This document shows positions 48,701-60,870 of a DNA stretch of 64,000 nucleotides, one piece after another (position 1 is the first letter of the stretch; each line of letters opens with the position of its first letter). Under the pieces are notes generated by a model, which ran no database searches, was not told where the DNA came from, and saw only the letters and a list, made by a program, of their open reading frames with translations. A program made the translations under genes and the position numbers. The DNA is taken from NCBI GenBank assembly GCA_035041965.1, contig JAPYMA010000745.1, forward strand, positions 1-64,000, given 5' to 3'. Source of the DNA: Anisakis pegreffii. Lineage: Eukaryota; Nematoda; Chromadorea; Rhabditida; Anisakidae.

Positions 48701-51700
48701 AGCTGTTCGTTCGTGTCATAGTGTATTGCACAGATCGCTGGTAAATGCGACTGTGTTGTTATTGTTAGTCTCTTATATCAGTGTTCAGAGATACTTAGCT
48801 CGAGTATATGGAATGTCATTGAAATTTTGAAATTAGAATTGGAATTATTCGCGTCATATGACACATCTACGGTATTAGTACTCATCGAAAAAGTGGAATT
48901 TTAGTCTTTAAGATTACTATTTCCGGTTTTTTGCTGCCTCCGTTTTTTTGAATGGCTGTTCGGGTTTTTTCACGATATTGCATTTATTTTGAATATGAAT
49001 TCCAACTGTTTGGAGTGATATCGAATGGATATTTTGATGAAAGGGCGAGTGCTTATTAACAATTGAAACAAATAATTTGTTGGGCGAGTGAATCATCATG
49101 TAAATGAATTTAATTGATTAATGCCAATTGAATATTATTCACATTTATATTCATAATTTCTTCTACATGAATAACATCTTTTTTATACAATGTAACGTAT
49201 ACCAATGTTATAAAAAGTGTATGCATAAGAGAAAATTGCTTATAGACTGGCGAGTGACTGTTCGTTCTTTCTCTAGTAATGGTCAAATCTCCATGGAATT
49301 CTGAGGCTGTCTCCTCCTTGTATTGGTTCTATTTATGTAATTCAGTTTCGCTCTTTTCAATCCATATGCCCATATTTATGCATGGTCGTATTCGCTAAAG
49401 TCCTTGAGTTTTCGATTGTATTATATCGTCTTGTATGGATTAGAAAACTGCGTATTGAGATCGAGTGATGTATCTATCTATCGTTCATAATAATTTCGAT
49501 GTGCGGTTTTGGTCAATTTTTTGGTGTTGACTTCCAGTCATTGAGGTTATTAATTTTGGACTGAGGTTGTCATTTTGAAAATGATGTTAAGGTATTAGCG
49601 AGGATATAAAAGTGCTGTTGTATGAAAGCTTGTACAATTAAACTAACATAAGCTGCTATATCAAACGAAATCAATACGTTGTTTTGGATTGCTGGCTGCT
49701 GCTGTTCAGTATTATATCGTACAGGGAATATGCAGGAGGCAGGGTTGAGGTCATTCATCTAAAGCATTCATATTCATTCATCATTAATTCATCATCAATG
49801 ATGTTTTTATGAATATCCAATATTTGATCTTTTCTTATCCTCCATCTCTAATACGTACTCTTATCGTGCACGTATTGTCTTAATATTATTCAAAAATGAA
49901 ACGATGATGATATCAGCAATCCATCAGCAGCACAACCAATGCGCATACTCCATCCACTCCTCGTAAACGAAACGATACACCAAAACACTGATATTGACAT
50001 TTTATGCTGCTCTCTATTGCCCAGCACTGCACAGCACTACGCACATGATGAATTAGTGGGAATATAAGCCTGATTTTATCTGATCCTCGTTTTGTCTTAT
50101 CTTTATCTCATCTTATCTCATTTTGATTGCTTCGATTCTCTTTAATAGAGTGCAGTTGTTAAAGAGTATATTGCTTTCGAAATATTGCGTTTTTTATCAA
50201 ATAAGTGAATTTACATTGTGTTAATGAGTGAAATTACATTATTACCCCTCCTCACTCGTGTTTGAGTAAATCCGCTTTATAGTGTTTTAATAAGTAAAAT
50301 TACTGGGAGGTTTTGTTTATAATGGTATGACCGAGCGATTTCGGGATTGTCGCTCGTGAAGTGGATAGCTTTCACGTGTTGAATGGGTGTTTTTTCGAGA
50401 TATCTATCGCCCGTATAGTGGGTGATAGATATCTCGAAAAAAACACCCATTCAACACCCATTCAAGATATCCTTTTAGAGATATTGCCATAGGGGTGATA
50501 GATCCCCGAGATCCCGCTTGCGAGGTTGTAGTTTTGGGAAATATCGCTCATTAAGGTCACATATGTTAGGAGATTATGATTAAGTGGACACTTTAATAGT
50601 GAAAGCAATAATGAATGATGCGAACTAGCATTTGGCCGAGTATAGATGATAGATGAGCAGCGTTATAAGAAGATGATATCCATATGGTGCTGTGTGTTCT
50701 GTTTGAACGTTCAACATTTTGGAATTGTTATTGATATCATTTAAAATGGTATCGTTTCAGGTAAACAATGTTCAGGATAGTGGTGCGCATCCCAAAAGTG
50801 TTCATAAATTAAAGGGGTCCAAACCGAAGATATCGAACCATTTCGATAGTGACCCAGACGAAGAGGATTACTTTGACGAGGTGAGCATTTCTCATTGATC
50901 GTTCAAGATTTAGGATAGTAACAGATATATTTCAGGATTTAGGAGTTTCATCGTCAATGTCGGGTGGTTTAGGACGTCTTCCGATCGAAGAGGATGATGA
51001 GTTCAACCCGTGGGAAGTGCCGAGTTCAGCCGCTGGTCATGGCTATATCCCAGTGCAGTCGTCTCGTAACGACCGATGGCTGGATGGATTGAGTCTGCGC
51101 TTGAACGAGTGTGTCTTGTACAGGGGTGATGCGTGCTCGGATTTCTTGAACGGTCGTTTCATTCGAATCGTTAGCGAAAGCCGAGAGGATATGTATGATC
51201 TCGGTTCGTTTCGGTCATTTATTCTATTATTCAGAGTTATGAGTTGTATGCCTGTGGTTTGCATCATAAAACTTTACTCTCATTCAGATCGCAATCTTCG
51301 AGCCGCGATGATGTTCATCAATAATAGTCCAGATATTTCGTCAGAATGTAAGAAGTATTCACACGCAGTTGCGTGTTATCATATGTATAAAGTTTGTGAT
51401 AAGTCTTTGCTATCAGCCCATCAATCTCAGCATTCTGAAGTCAATTTATCGACTCAGAATCAAATCATCTCGATTTGTCGCAAGGATTGTTACGCTTTAC
51501 AGGTTGGACTTTTGACTGCATTGCCATCTTTTGACCGCATCATAATCATTGTCGTCACATTAAGACAGACGTATTCTTGACCGTGAAATTACTTTAGACC
51601 GAGGTTTGCCCAAAAGAGTTAGCATTGGCCGCAGAGCACGACCTGGTTGGTGAAGAGCCGAAGGCTTTATTCCCTAAATGTGATTCGTTGAACGAGAACG

Positions 51701-52570
51701 CACAATATTGCATCTCGATCATTAACGCTTTCCAAAAGGTTTATTTTTATCAGCAGTTTATTTTTTTCACTGAGTTTTTTCCTCATTATTTCGATTATAT
51801 TTGTTTAACGCGTCAAAAATTGCAATTTTATATTTTCAAACAAATAACGAAATTTATAATAAAGAATTGCTTTCAGCAAACGTCGCCGTCGTCACCAAAA
51901 GTAAATGTGTTGGATAAACCAGATGCGGGTATTTTGTCGATAACCGATGACAATCATATGGTACCACATTGGTGTTACGTTGATAGTGGAAAGAGTTATG
52001 AGGGAACGGTTTCGATTACGAAGTCGGGTAAACGGTGCATGAATTGGTCACAGAGCACATCGAGGTTCGTTTAGTGGACATTGCATAAGGGATACCAATG
52101 ATAATCCACGGATAGAATTAGAATTAGAAGGTTTATTGCCAAGTAAAAATACATACAAGCAATAATACAATATGAAAGGCGCAGCTCTATATCATCATGT
52201 TAGATTCAAATAATTAAAAATTATAACAAATTAAAAAGGCGTAATAAAAAATGGAAATTTAAATGTAGTTCTCATTGTGTGATATATGATACAGAGCAAC
52301 TTTATGATATAAAAGTGATATTTCAGAGAGTTCAATACAGAGCGTTACCCATCCCTGAAAACATCCAAAAACTATTGTCGTAACGTCGGCGGTAAGAAAA
52401 CAAGTCCATGGTGTTATTCATTGCCAAACGGTCAAGAAGAATATTGTGACATCAGACAATGCCCCAAGAATATGTATCCGCATCTGGAAGACCGGGATTC
52501 TTCGGGGAATCTCAATCAACAGGTTATTTCTCGAACATTATTCACTCCAATTCATCTTATAATGTACTGA

Positions 52571-52630
<60 letters not shown>

Positions 52631-55600
52631 TCATCATTATCGCTCTTGAAGATATAGAATGTATTTTAGAGTTCACTATTGGAAGATATGAGTGATCTGT
52701 GGTCAGGTCTTTCATCTCAGTGGCAGTTGTCTTTGATTGCTGGTATAAGTTCATTGATACTGTTATTGCTGTTGTTATTGTGCTGCCTATGTTGTTGTCG
52801 ACGAAGCAAGAATACAAAAAATAATCAGCGAACATCTGCAAATATCAAGAAAAATGGCAATTTACACTCTTGTAATGGATCATCTATTGCGAATAGGTTT
52901 GTTTTCATTTCTTTTTTGGAACAATTATAGTAATCAGACTGGAGTGTATATTGAAATTTGAGCAGTCTGGGTCATTGGTGAGTGAAAGTAAGCCAGAAAA
53001 GTGTTCACAATTGATGTGTGCCAAACAAATGATATTTTCAGTGCAATGAACAGTGCATACTATCGTAAACTGAACGGTATTTCAACGCCAATAACTGCAC
53101 CTCAACCCAATGGGTGTGCGGCTTTTGAGTTATCTTCGCTGCTGACATCAAATAATAACAATAATAATACCGGATCCACATTCATCCAACACCAAGCAAT
53201 ACCGTCAGCGTCAACTTATGCACAATACAGTCCAAGACCCTCTACCGAACCACCTCTCGAACCGTACCAAATCCCCGAAATACAACCTAATCAGGTTTAC
53301 AGCTCGCTCTCATTTCTATGAAACTTTGGTGTTTTGCAGTACTTTAACAAGTGATTTAGTTGCGAGATTCATACAGCTTTAGATCAATTATCTACAATAA
53401 TTGATCTGCTGCATTCATATAATTGTAAAATTTCAGTTGCAAATAGGTGAGTTGATTGGAGAGGGTCAGTTCGGTGTAGTACATAGTGGTAATTGGCACG
53501 GCTCATTGATTAGTGGTGAACCTCTGCAGGTATGTTTTAAAAGTTATTTATTGAAACAATGGGTTTCAATTGGTTTGGGTTTTAATTGTATTGATATTAC
53601 AGATAGCAATAAAATGTTTGAAAACAACGAACAATAAAGCGGATCGATCGAATTTTGAAGAGGAAATACGTACGATAGCTTCGTTTGAGCATCCGAATGT
53701 GATACGTTTATTGGGAGTGTGTTATTTCGATTCGCAGCAGATCAGTGCCATTTTCGATTATATGATTCATGGAGATCTGCACGAGTTCTTGAGGTTGAGG
53801 GCACCGAAATCTGTCGGGTTCGTGGTTGTTTTTTTATTTGTTTGTTTTTATTGTTCGTGTAAAGAACGACGTGCATATCCACGTTGGGCGGTTCCCGGAT
53901 GGTAATACTGCACTCGCAGATGCTCTATTGGTCAACGACATTTTAAAGCGAAACTTTTGTACGGATGAATCGCTTTTGCTAGAACAGTGTTACCACTTTT
54001 GTTAAAAAATGGTCTATTATTTTAGCTAGCAAATCGCTTTTGCTAAAAAAATGATGACCTATTGATAATGATCAATATGATCAATGATCAATAATTGATA
54101 ATGATCAGTTAAAAATTATGATCAATATTACCACGTATAAATTTCAGTGTAACTGTGTTATTTTCAGTTATGACCAATCAGTTGATGAAGAACGAATCGC
54201 TGCAGATACTGAAGACTTCTTGAGGATTGCTGTACAGGTGAGACTGCGTTTATGTTTGATTGATTGCAGTTGCATTGATTGTGGTGAGGATGAGGAGATT
54301 ATTGGTTGAATTCGATTGCAGATTGCATCTGGGATGGCTTATCTGGCGGATTTGAGTTATGTACATCGCGATTTAGCAACACGAAATTGTTTGGTTGGTG
54401 ATCAGCGTATAATCAAGATTTGTGATTTTGGTGGGATGAAGAGTTGTTATGAGAAGGATTATTATAAGGTTGGTTCGTTTTCATCTCATTCGATTTGGTT
54501 TTGCAAGTGAGTGGTGTATCGATATGTTAAGATATAATGTTTAGACGGTGCATCGATCATGGATTCCGGTTAGATGGTTGTCGAAAGAGGTGATTCAACA
54601 AGGCCGTTACACAGAAGCAAGTGATGTTTGGGCGTTTGGAGTGACCCTTTGGGAGATTTATTCTTACGGCAAACAGCCATATGAAGGCTATTCGAATAGC
54701 GAGGTTATCGAGCTGATATCGATGCGTTCTTTGCTGGAATGCCCACAGAATTGTCCGACGAACATCTACAGGTTTTTGACTTTGTTCATTCATTCATGTT
54801 AGCAATGATTTTAGCTCATAGAGCATTTCCTAAGAGACCTTTACGGATTAGTAATTGAAAATATGAAGAGTAAATTGACTAGTTTCAGTATGATGATAGA
54901 ATGCTGGCATGAACATGCAGAACGTCGACCGACATTCTCTGAGTTGCATAGCCGTCTGCAGACATGGTCGTTGACTTCAACTATAACGGGGCATAACAAT
55001 CGAGCGAACAGCACGCATTCTGGTTTGTTGATTTCGTATTATTTCGTTGTTATCGTTGTGTTTTTCGTTTTTTCTTTGAAATGAGTTGTTTTTCAACGTT
55101 TACAGTGAGCGATTCTTAAGACATTAGCTTAAGAATCGCTTACCTCCTCTATATTTCACTCACAGTGTACTTAAGGTATTAGATGACTGCGGAGTATTTT
55201 TTGAAGGTCGTGAACGATGAAGTTGTTCACTTTGTGAGAACTTGCACAGCTCTCTGTTGTTGAGAAACAACCGACTGATTGGTCGTCACTATTTAAAGGA
55301 TCGAGTGCAGCGAACCGTGGTAGTAAGCAGTCATCGTCAGGTCAAAGTTCATCGATAATTCGTCAAGGAGGTGGTGCAATGAATGGAGGTACAACCTCAG
55401 CAGGTACGGCTCAAAGTCTGAGCACCGCCGGCTTTTCGGTACCGTCTCCAGCTCCGATGCAAACAATGATGACTCTGAATGGCGTACATCCGTATCATAC
55501 AAACGGCAACACTACGAATGCTGGGCAACAAATTGGTATGAACTTTATTCATCTGTTTTTTACTGTTAACGATTTCGTTTATTCTGTTTTTATTTTAAGT

Positions 55601-55867
55601 TGAGTTCTTGTTGTGTTGATGCAGCAGTTGTTCATGTGAATGATAAGGTGAAGTGCAAGTTCGATTGAGAAAATGATGCGATTTGACTAATGCTCTCTGT
55701 CGTTTCCAGGTGGTCCATCGACGAACTTGGGTCGATCGCCTCCGAAAACAGGCCGAGCGAATCGATCGGATTCCTCGCCTCTGATGCACCATCGCCAGAT
55801 CGCAACGAATGGAAACAATAATTACTATACAGAAGACGATGATGTGGGTAGTGAAGAATCAGATTAA
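39767..55867 (+). CDS. cam-1: ROR-family receptor tyrosine kinase (CAM-1-like), 5' end missing
   Basis: A Wnt-binding single-pass receptor of the plasma membrane; in C. elegans CAM-1 guides neuronal migration and polarity. Exons: 39767-39932, 43945-44082, 44355-44523, 50761-50880, 50936-51203, 51288-51502, 51598-51738, 51877-52064, 52327-52522, 52670-52896, 53042-53294, 53437-53529, 53603-53817, 54168-54237, 54322-54468, 54545-54771, 54889-55022, 55299-55535, 55710-55867; all in phase, about 1119 aa. Order: acidic linker; Ig domain (FKCEAAG, W, DSGYYQC); second acidic linker; Frizzled-type domain with ten cysteines ([11 protein letters not shown] to NENAQYC); kringle with six cysteines ([13 protein letters not shown] to YCDIRQC); Leu-rich transmembrane helix followed by CCLCCCRR; kinase with GEGQFG loop, AIK lysine, [11 protein letters not shown], and YxxxDYY activation loop; then a Ser/Gly/Asn-rich tail ending in an acidic stretch. 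The first exon starts in mid-codon, so the signal peptide lies upstream. AATAAA at 56649. Confidence 0.93.
44958..45052 (+). repeat. tRNA-derived sequence
   Basis: GCAGTAGTTTAGCGCAGTCG resembles the start and D arm of a tRNA, and AATTCGAGTC about 60 bp later resembles a B box. Stems are incomplete, so this is a tRNA pseudogene or SINE head, inside the 6.2-kb receptor intron 44524-50760. Confidence 0.4.
45893..45951. repeat. inverted repeat in receptor intron
   Basis: GAGTATCGC and GCGATACTC form the outer arms; an inner TCTGATC/GATCAGA pair can extend the stem. Confidence 0.55.
46756..46837. repeat. 41-bp tandem duplication
   Basis: Two head-to-tail copies of a 41-bp unit starting TTTGATGATGTTTCACGTGC, identical over about 38 bp. 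The lack of divergence suggests a recent event. Confidence 0.85.
48040..48250. repeat. GC-rich island in receptor intron
   Basis: GC-rich block containing GGGGTTGGGTCGGATCGGGT, CCCCCATCCCCATCTCTGGG and GGGACTCGGGGACC. It resembles the island at 32710-33075 in composition and short motifs. No coding potential recognised. Confidence 0.45.
50379..50454. repeat. 30-bp-arm hairpin upstream of a receptor exon
   Basis: Arms of about 30 nt (TTGAATGGGTGTTTTTTCGA and onward) pair almost perfectly across a loop of about 15 nt. It lies about 300 bp before the exon at 50761, near the end of the 6.2-kb intron. Confidence 0.85.
52574..52619. repeat. (AT)n microsatellite
   Basis: About 23 uninterrupted AT units in the receptor intron between the kringle exon and the transmembrane exon. 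Confidence 0.95.
54056..54125. repeat. GATCAAT-type simple repeat
   Basis: Repeated TGATCAAT/ATTGATAATGATCA units in a receptor intron within the kinase domain. Just upstream, AATCGCTTTTGCTA occurs twice about 50 bp apart. Confidence 0.6.
55105..55143. repeat. hairpin in receptor intron
   Basis: GTGAGCGATTCTTAAG and CTTAAGAATCGCTTAC pair at 15 of 16 positions across a 7-nt loop, about 80 bp downstream of the exon ending at 55022. Confidence 0.75.
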
Positions 55868-57308
55868 TTTATTGGGTGAACGGTTCACTAAATTGTGAGA
55901 CCGACTAATTTATTAATTAAGCTTACTCACTGACCTCATATCACAACTTATCTCATCTCATCCCTCTCAAGCACTTTCGAGTGAGTGTTTGAGTGCTGCT
56001 GTTCAAAGTAATGTTATTGTGCTGTGTGTGTGTGTTTTTGCGCGTGTATTATAGTTTATTAATGAAAAACACACTTGATTACTCATATGAATAGCATTTG
56101 ATCTCAGTTATATTATGATTGCAAAAGAACTGATTGAACACGACGTATAATAATTCTTCCAGGGCATTAATTTTAACTGACCTCTTTGATGATCATCCGT
56201 TGAGCTTATCGTGCTGAATCGTCGTTTCATAGATTCAGTTTCGTTGACATTGTGCTTATAACCGATATGTGCTTAATCTTTAAACAATCCTTGATTATAT
56301 ATCTAGTTTTATATTGTAAAATATGCTGACCAATGGCGAAGTTGGAATGCAGGGTTATTCATTATTATTGTTCATCGTCCATTGTATTCTTTAAATGATC
56401 ATCTCCCCACTTCTGTTTCTCTCTTACTTAAATTCATTTACATTTATATTCAGTACTTATCTACTGCCTTATCTCTTATTATTCAATCAACTTCAAATTA
56501 TTATCAATAAGAACTCTTCATTACTGTTACAGTTTTGTTTTGCTGTTATATGTGAATATTATTATTTGTTATTGGTTGATTGTTTGATCTGTCGTCATTA
56601 TTGTTGTTGATATTATTAAATGTATCAATAATATTCATCTTTACAGCTAATAAATGAATATCTCATCTCATCATTAAACAACAGACAACTCATAACTCTC
56701 ATTTATAACTAACCGCATTTTTTTAGTAGGTAATGGTACTGAATTTGTATCTGAAATGATTATAGAATTAACGTGTTTCGATACTGATCGTGAGTATTTG
56801 TTTTGCTTTGTGCAGAACTCGTGCACAGTGGAACGCAACAATTATGAATATTAGCTTGTTAGTATCGTAGCATGGCCACAATAGGTACTAATTTCGATGA
56901 AACAACCCCAACGAAGACGAGAAGCTCAACCAAAAGCCGAGACATCTTCAGATATCACCACTCTTAACAAGCGCAAGTTTATCTGAGATGTGGTGTGAAA
57001 AGGTTGACAAGTTAAAGTTACTTAATAGATATTTGATTAGTGAGTAACTGTAGAGTGGAATAACTGCAGGAGGAATTCATTGTTTGAGTAAAAGATTTGT
57101 AGGAATTGTCTGGAGAAGTAAGAAAGTTTTGAAACGAGTTCGTCGCATTAACTTGAGTCTTTTCTGCATAAGAAACACTTCTACTTTGGTATTTCTTTTC
57201 ATTCGAGTACATCGATTGCTTGTTCAATTGCTATTCAATTATTACTGGTCTGCACTTCAACTCCATACATCTTACAATTAGTTTCATTCCCTCGTTCGAA
57301 TAGCTCCC
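55868..57308. other. 3' flank of the receptor gene and intergenic sequence
   Basis: Holds a GT-rich tract near 56023, the candidate poly(A) signal at 56649-56654 and AT-rich sequence. No coding exon recognised. Confidence 0.5.
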
Positions 57309-58157
57309 ATGGAACTTTCATCAATACGCGTTATTATTCTTATTGTAACCATTTTACAGTTAATTCATTCAACAAGTTCAGGTATGTAATCAGATGATAG
57401 ATTTCTGGGTCATACGCTTCAATATGCGTATGATTCCGTAATGAGCAAATGCCCCAAACTTGCTATAATCATTACATGAATAATCGTATTCACCTGATAT
57501 AAACAACTCCGAATCTTTTATTCAGTTCGAGAATGTTTGTTATGACTTCATCTATTTGTAAAACATCCACAATCTTCAGATGGGAGTACTTTCTTCCTTA
57601 GATATTTGTTCATAACTCTACCATGCGTTTTATTGTTTATGTTGGCCAGGAACCCTAAAATAAGTCATAAGAGAAGTTTATTATTCAGAAACCCCATTGT
57701 GGTGTCATCAAGGAGGTGATAAAAAATCATATAAACCAGTCGAGTGTGACTCAGATACAATGGAGTGTTATAAATTCATTTGTGATGACGGTCAATGTAG
57801 GTTTTAGGTATATTGTGTGTTTTTGAATTATTGCTTTTATTGTGTTTTTTATATTATTTTTATTTTTGAATTTTATTGATGCGATCAATAATGTTAATAT
57901 GATCACATTCAGGGCCGTTCGTCGTCAGAGGATGTGGAATTTCATCGAGAAATCTTCAAGAATTGAGCAGGAATCTGAGCTGTTTGCAAGCGAACTCGCA
58001 GTGTTCATATTTGGGTGGTGTGGGAAAGTGCCTGAGATGTAGCAATAAACACATGTGCAACGACTCATTATCAACAACGATACATTATCATTCGCTATCA
58101 CTATTATTGCTTTTTATCGCAGTTTTTGATGCGATCACACGGCATGATTCGATCTGA
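57309..58157 (+). CDS. secreted ET-module protein, probably GPI-anchored, 141 aa
   Basis: Three exons, 57309-57381, 57689-57796 and 57913-58157, join in phase 1. The ATG begins a clear signal peptide (MELSSIRVIILIVTILQLI). The mature part carries the nematode ET-module signature: a WCHQGG start, spaced cysteines (VECDSD, MECYKFICDDG), then FVVRGCG, and a C-terminal CLRCSNKHMCND typical of Ly6/three-finger-like folds. It ends with a hydrophobic tail (SLSLLLLFIAVFDA) preceded by Asn-Asp-Ser, consistent with a GPI-anchor signal. The function of such proteins is largely unknown; related three-finger proteins modulate receptors or act at the cell surface. Candidate poly(A) signal AATAAA at 58672. 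The second donor (T|GTAGGT) was chosen because only this phase opens the third exon and keeps the RGCG motif. Confidence 0.8.
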
Positions 58158-58749
58158 TGTGGCACCTTCAAGGTAGAAGGCAATTATAGTAGAAGGTTGT
58201 TCATTTTTCGTGTGTATCGCTCGATTGACTGAAAATGATGTTTGATAACTTCATTAAAACCTTAAACGTGGTTTAATGTTAATCTGTTCAGTCGTCTCAC
58301 GTAATCTCACAGCTCGAGGCTGTCTTGAACTGTAATGCATGCCACATATTAGCTGCTGTATGTCAAAGCCGCGCTACTATCATAGAGGAAACTTTACAAA
58401 ACATAACTGTGCTCAGTTCTCTTTTTTTTGCGAAAAATGTTTTTAGCAATTTAAATTATTGGGACAGAACATAGATTACTAGTATTGCTATTGATATGAA
58501 TATTATTAAAGTTATTAGTGTTATCACCGTTATAATCTCGTGGTATTATTATTATTGTTACGTGTTTGATGATTGTTTTTTTATTGTAAAAATTATTGTC
58601 ACTAATCATTATTCAGTTCTATTATTATTAGTAGTAATTGTTATTTTTAATGTTATGTAATGCTTAACTTCAATAAACTTTTCACAAATTCTCTATATTC
58701 ATTACAAAATGAAAAAGTTATTTTATTCAACCATCAACTGATTTTCTGG
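58158..58749. other. 3' flank of the ET-module gene
   Basis: AT-rich with short ATT runs near 58550. Contains the likely poly(A) signal at 58672. No coding sequence seen. Confidence 0.5.
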
Positions 58750-60240
58750 TGATACGTTAAACTGCTTGAGCCGTTCTGTACTATCGTCAAACTCTGCACA
58801 GTTGGTCACTCCAGTGAGATCAATCATACAGCAATACTGAGATATTACGAGTACTGTTTTCAAACTACCCATTCCCTCAAACTTCCCCAGGAATGCCATA
58901 GTTTCTTGTTACAGTTGAAGTAAAGAGATTCACAGTATTAGTTTTGGGATCGCTTCAAGAAAATTGCGATATCTCCTCATGAGAGCGGAATTATTCAGCA
59001 AAGTATATAATATTCTGAATCAAAAATTGATATGTTACTGGGCAAACCTGAGAGCACCGGTAGCTTGAAGATGGTGACCTCTATAGAGCTATAGTAGCGT
59101 ATTAATGTTGATCTATAATGATAGAATGTATATGAATAAGCGCCTTTGCGCTTGTTGTTGAGATAGCTTTAAGAAAATAACTATATCTCCTCAATTAAAC
59201 AAGACTGCTCGGCAAAACATATGTTTTTCTGAATCTAGAGGTTCATTGAAATCGAATGGTGCACAGAAATTGATATGTTACTGGGCAAAGCTGAGAGAAC
59301 GGTAGGCTTGAAGGTGGCATCCGTATGGTCTAGAGATAACATTAAAAAAACAGCTATATCTCCTCAAGTAAGTTTTTTCCTCAACAAAATTATGTTTTTG
59401 TGAATCTAGAGGTTCCGCTGGATCGAATGGTGTAAAAAAAATTGATATGTTACTCGGCAAACTGAGTGTACGGTAGGCTTGAAGACGGTAACCCTATAGC
59501 CTTGAGATAGCTTTCAGAAAATTGCAGTATCTCCTCAAGTGAGCAAAATTGCTCGACAAAATATATAATGTTCTGAATCTAGAGGTTCTGAGGGATCATT
59601 TGGTGTAGAGAAATTCATATGTTACTGGGCAAACCTGAAAGTACCCGTAGCTTGAAGATGGTAACACCTATAGTGCTATAGTATTGTATACATTGATCTA
59701 AAATGATGCAATATATATGAACGAGCGCCACCGTACTATTTTTGATAGCTTTAAAAAAATAGCTATACCTCCTCAAGTAAACAAAATTGCTCAACAAAAT
59801 ATATGTTCTTCTGAATCTAGAGATCCATTGAAATCGAATGGTGCACAGAAATTGATATGTTACTGAGCAAAGCTGAGAGTACGGTAGGCTTGAAGATGGT
59901 AACCCTATAGCGTTGAGACAGCTTTAAGAAAATTGCAATATCTCCTCAAGTAGGCAAAATTGCTCGACAAAATATATAATGTTCTGAATCTAGAGGTTTT
60001 GAAAGATCGCGTGGTGTAGAGAAATTCATATGTTACTGGGCAAACCTGAGAGTACCGGTAGCCTGAAGATGGTAACCCTTTTAGTGCTATCGTAATCTAT
60101 ACATTGATCTGTAATGATATGAATGAGCGTATATGAATGATCGCCACTGCGCTAGTTAAGATTTGATATGTCAAACTGCTTAAGGCATTCTATAATGTCG
60201 CCAAACTCTGCACAATTGATTACTTTAGCCTGATCAAGGA
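58750..60240. repeat. higher-order tandem repeat array with direct flanking repeats
   Basis: Six diverged units of about 170 bp share GCTTTAAGAAAAT...ATCTCCTCAA, CTGAATCTAGAGGTTC and ATATGTTACTGGGCAAAC blocks. Units start near 58955, 59165, 59337, 59512, 59747 and 59930. Units of one subtype (58955, 59512, 59930) are each followed by the same extra block of about 70 bp containing TTGATCT...AATGA...GAGCGCC. The order is type 1-2-3-1-2-1, giving a larger period of about 560-580 bp. The array is bracketed by related direct repeats at about 58750-58840 and 60158-60240 (AAACTGCTT and CAAACTCTGCACA). No coding capacity. Confidence 0.85.
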
Positions 60241-60870
60241 TACAACTCTACATATCGGCATATCTCAATGTGACTCACTAACTTCAAATGAGAATTTGGA
60301 TGAGCATGTTGGGTGGGTGCCATTTGGCATTTACTCAACAATCTTTACTAATGTCCACGCGTCAGCCAAGCATTTTTGTGCAAATCGTTACGGTTTTCGG
60401 GATAAAGTTGTAGATTTTGAGCATTTTGTGGGGATTAATTTCAGTTTGTTAGTGTTTTTTGTGATATTCCAAAGAATTTCAAGTATTATTTTGTTTAATC
60501 GACCCTTTTTGTCGTTTTTTTGAATGTTGTACAGTGTCAAATTTATTCGTTCGCTTATCTTTATGCCACATCCATATTTTGCTTCCCGTTTCCCTTAAGC
60601 TTTTAATGGTTCAACTTTGACTGTAGTCGTTTTGTTCACCCAAATTTTTACTCGGATATATACATATATATGTTTCAGATCTAAACAGTGCAGTCTGCAT
60701 CGCAAAAAATTTATCGGCAATACAGTAAGGTGCTTTCTTTAGATTATAGCAGTTGAATTTGTTTGATTTTGTGGATAGAGAATCTGCTCCGGTTGACTGC
60801 TGTGTTATTGGATATTTGCGGGAAGAGTACCTCATTCTAGGGGTCTCTTCTTCGATTCATCACTCTGAAT
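60241..60870. other. 5' flank of the GOT1 gene
   Basis: No exon recognised. A plus-strand open frame of about 75 codons starting near 60296 on a non-ATG codon has no splice support. The GOT1 promoter and any trans-splice site should be in the last few hundred bases. Confidence 0.4.

Noticed and set aside
50957..51580. 207-codon plus-strand ORF
   Set aside because: It is the Frizzled-domain exons of the ROR gene read through the intron at 51204-51287 and past the donor at 51503; its first Met is not the gene start.
58750..60240. CRISPR-like array
   Set aside because: Units are about 170 bp, diverged and without unique spacers; the genome is eukaryotic. A satellite-type tandem repeat fits.
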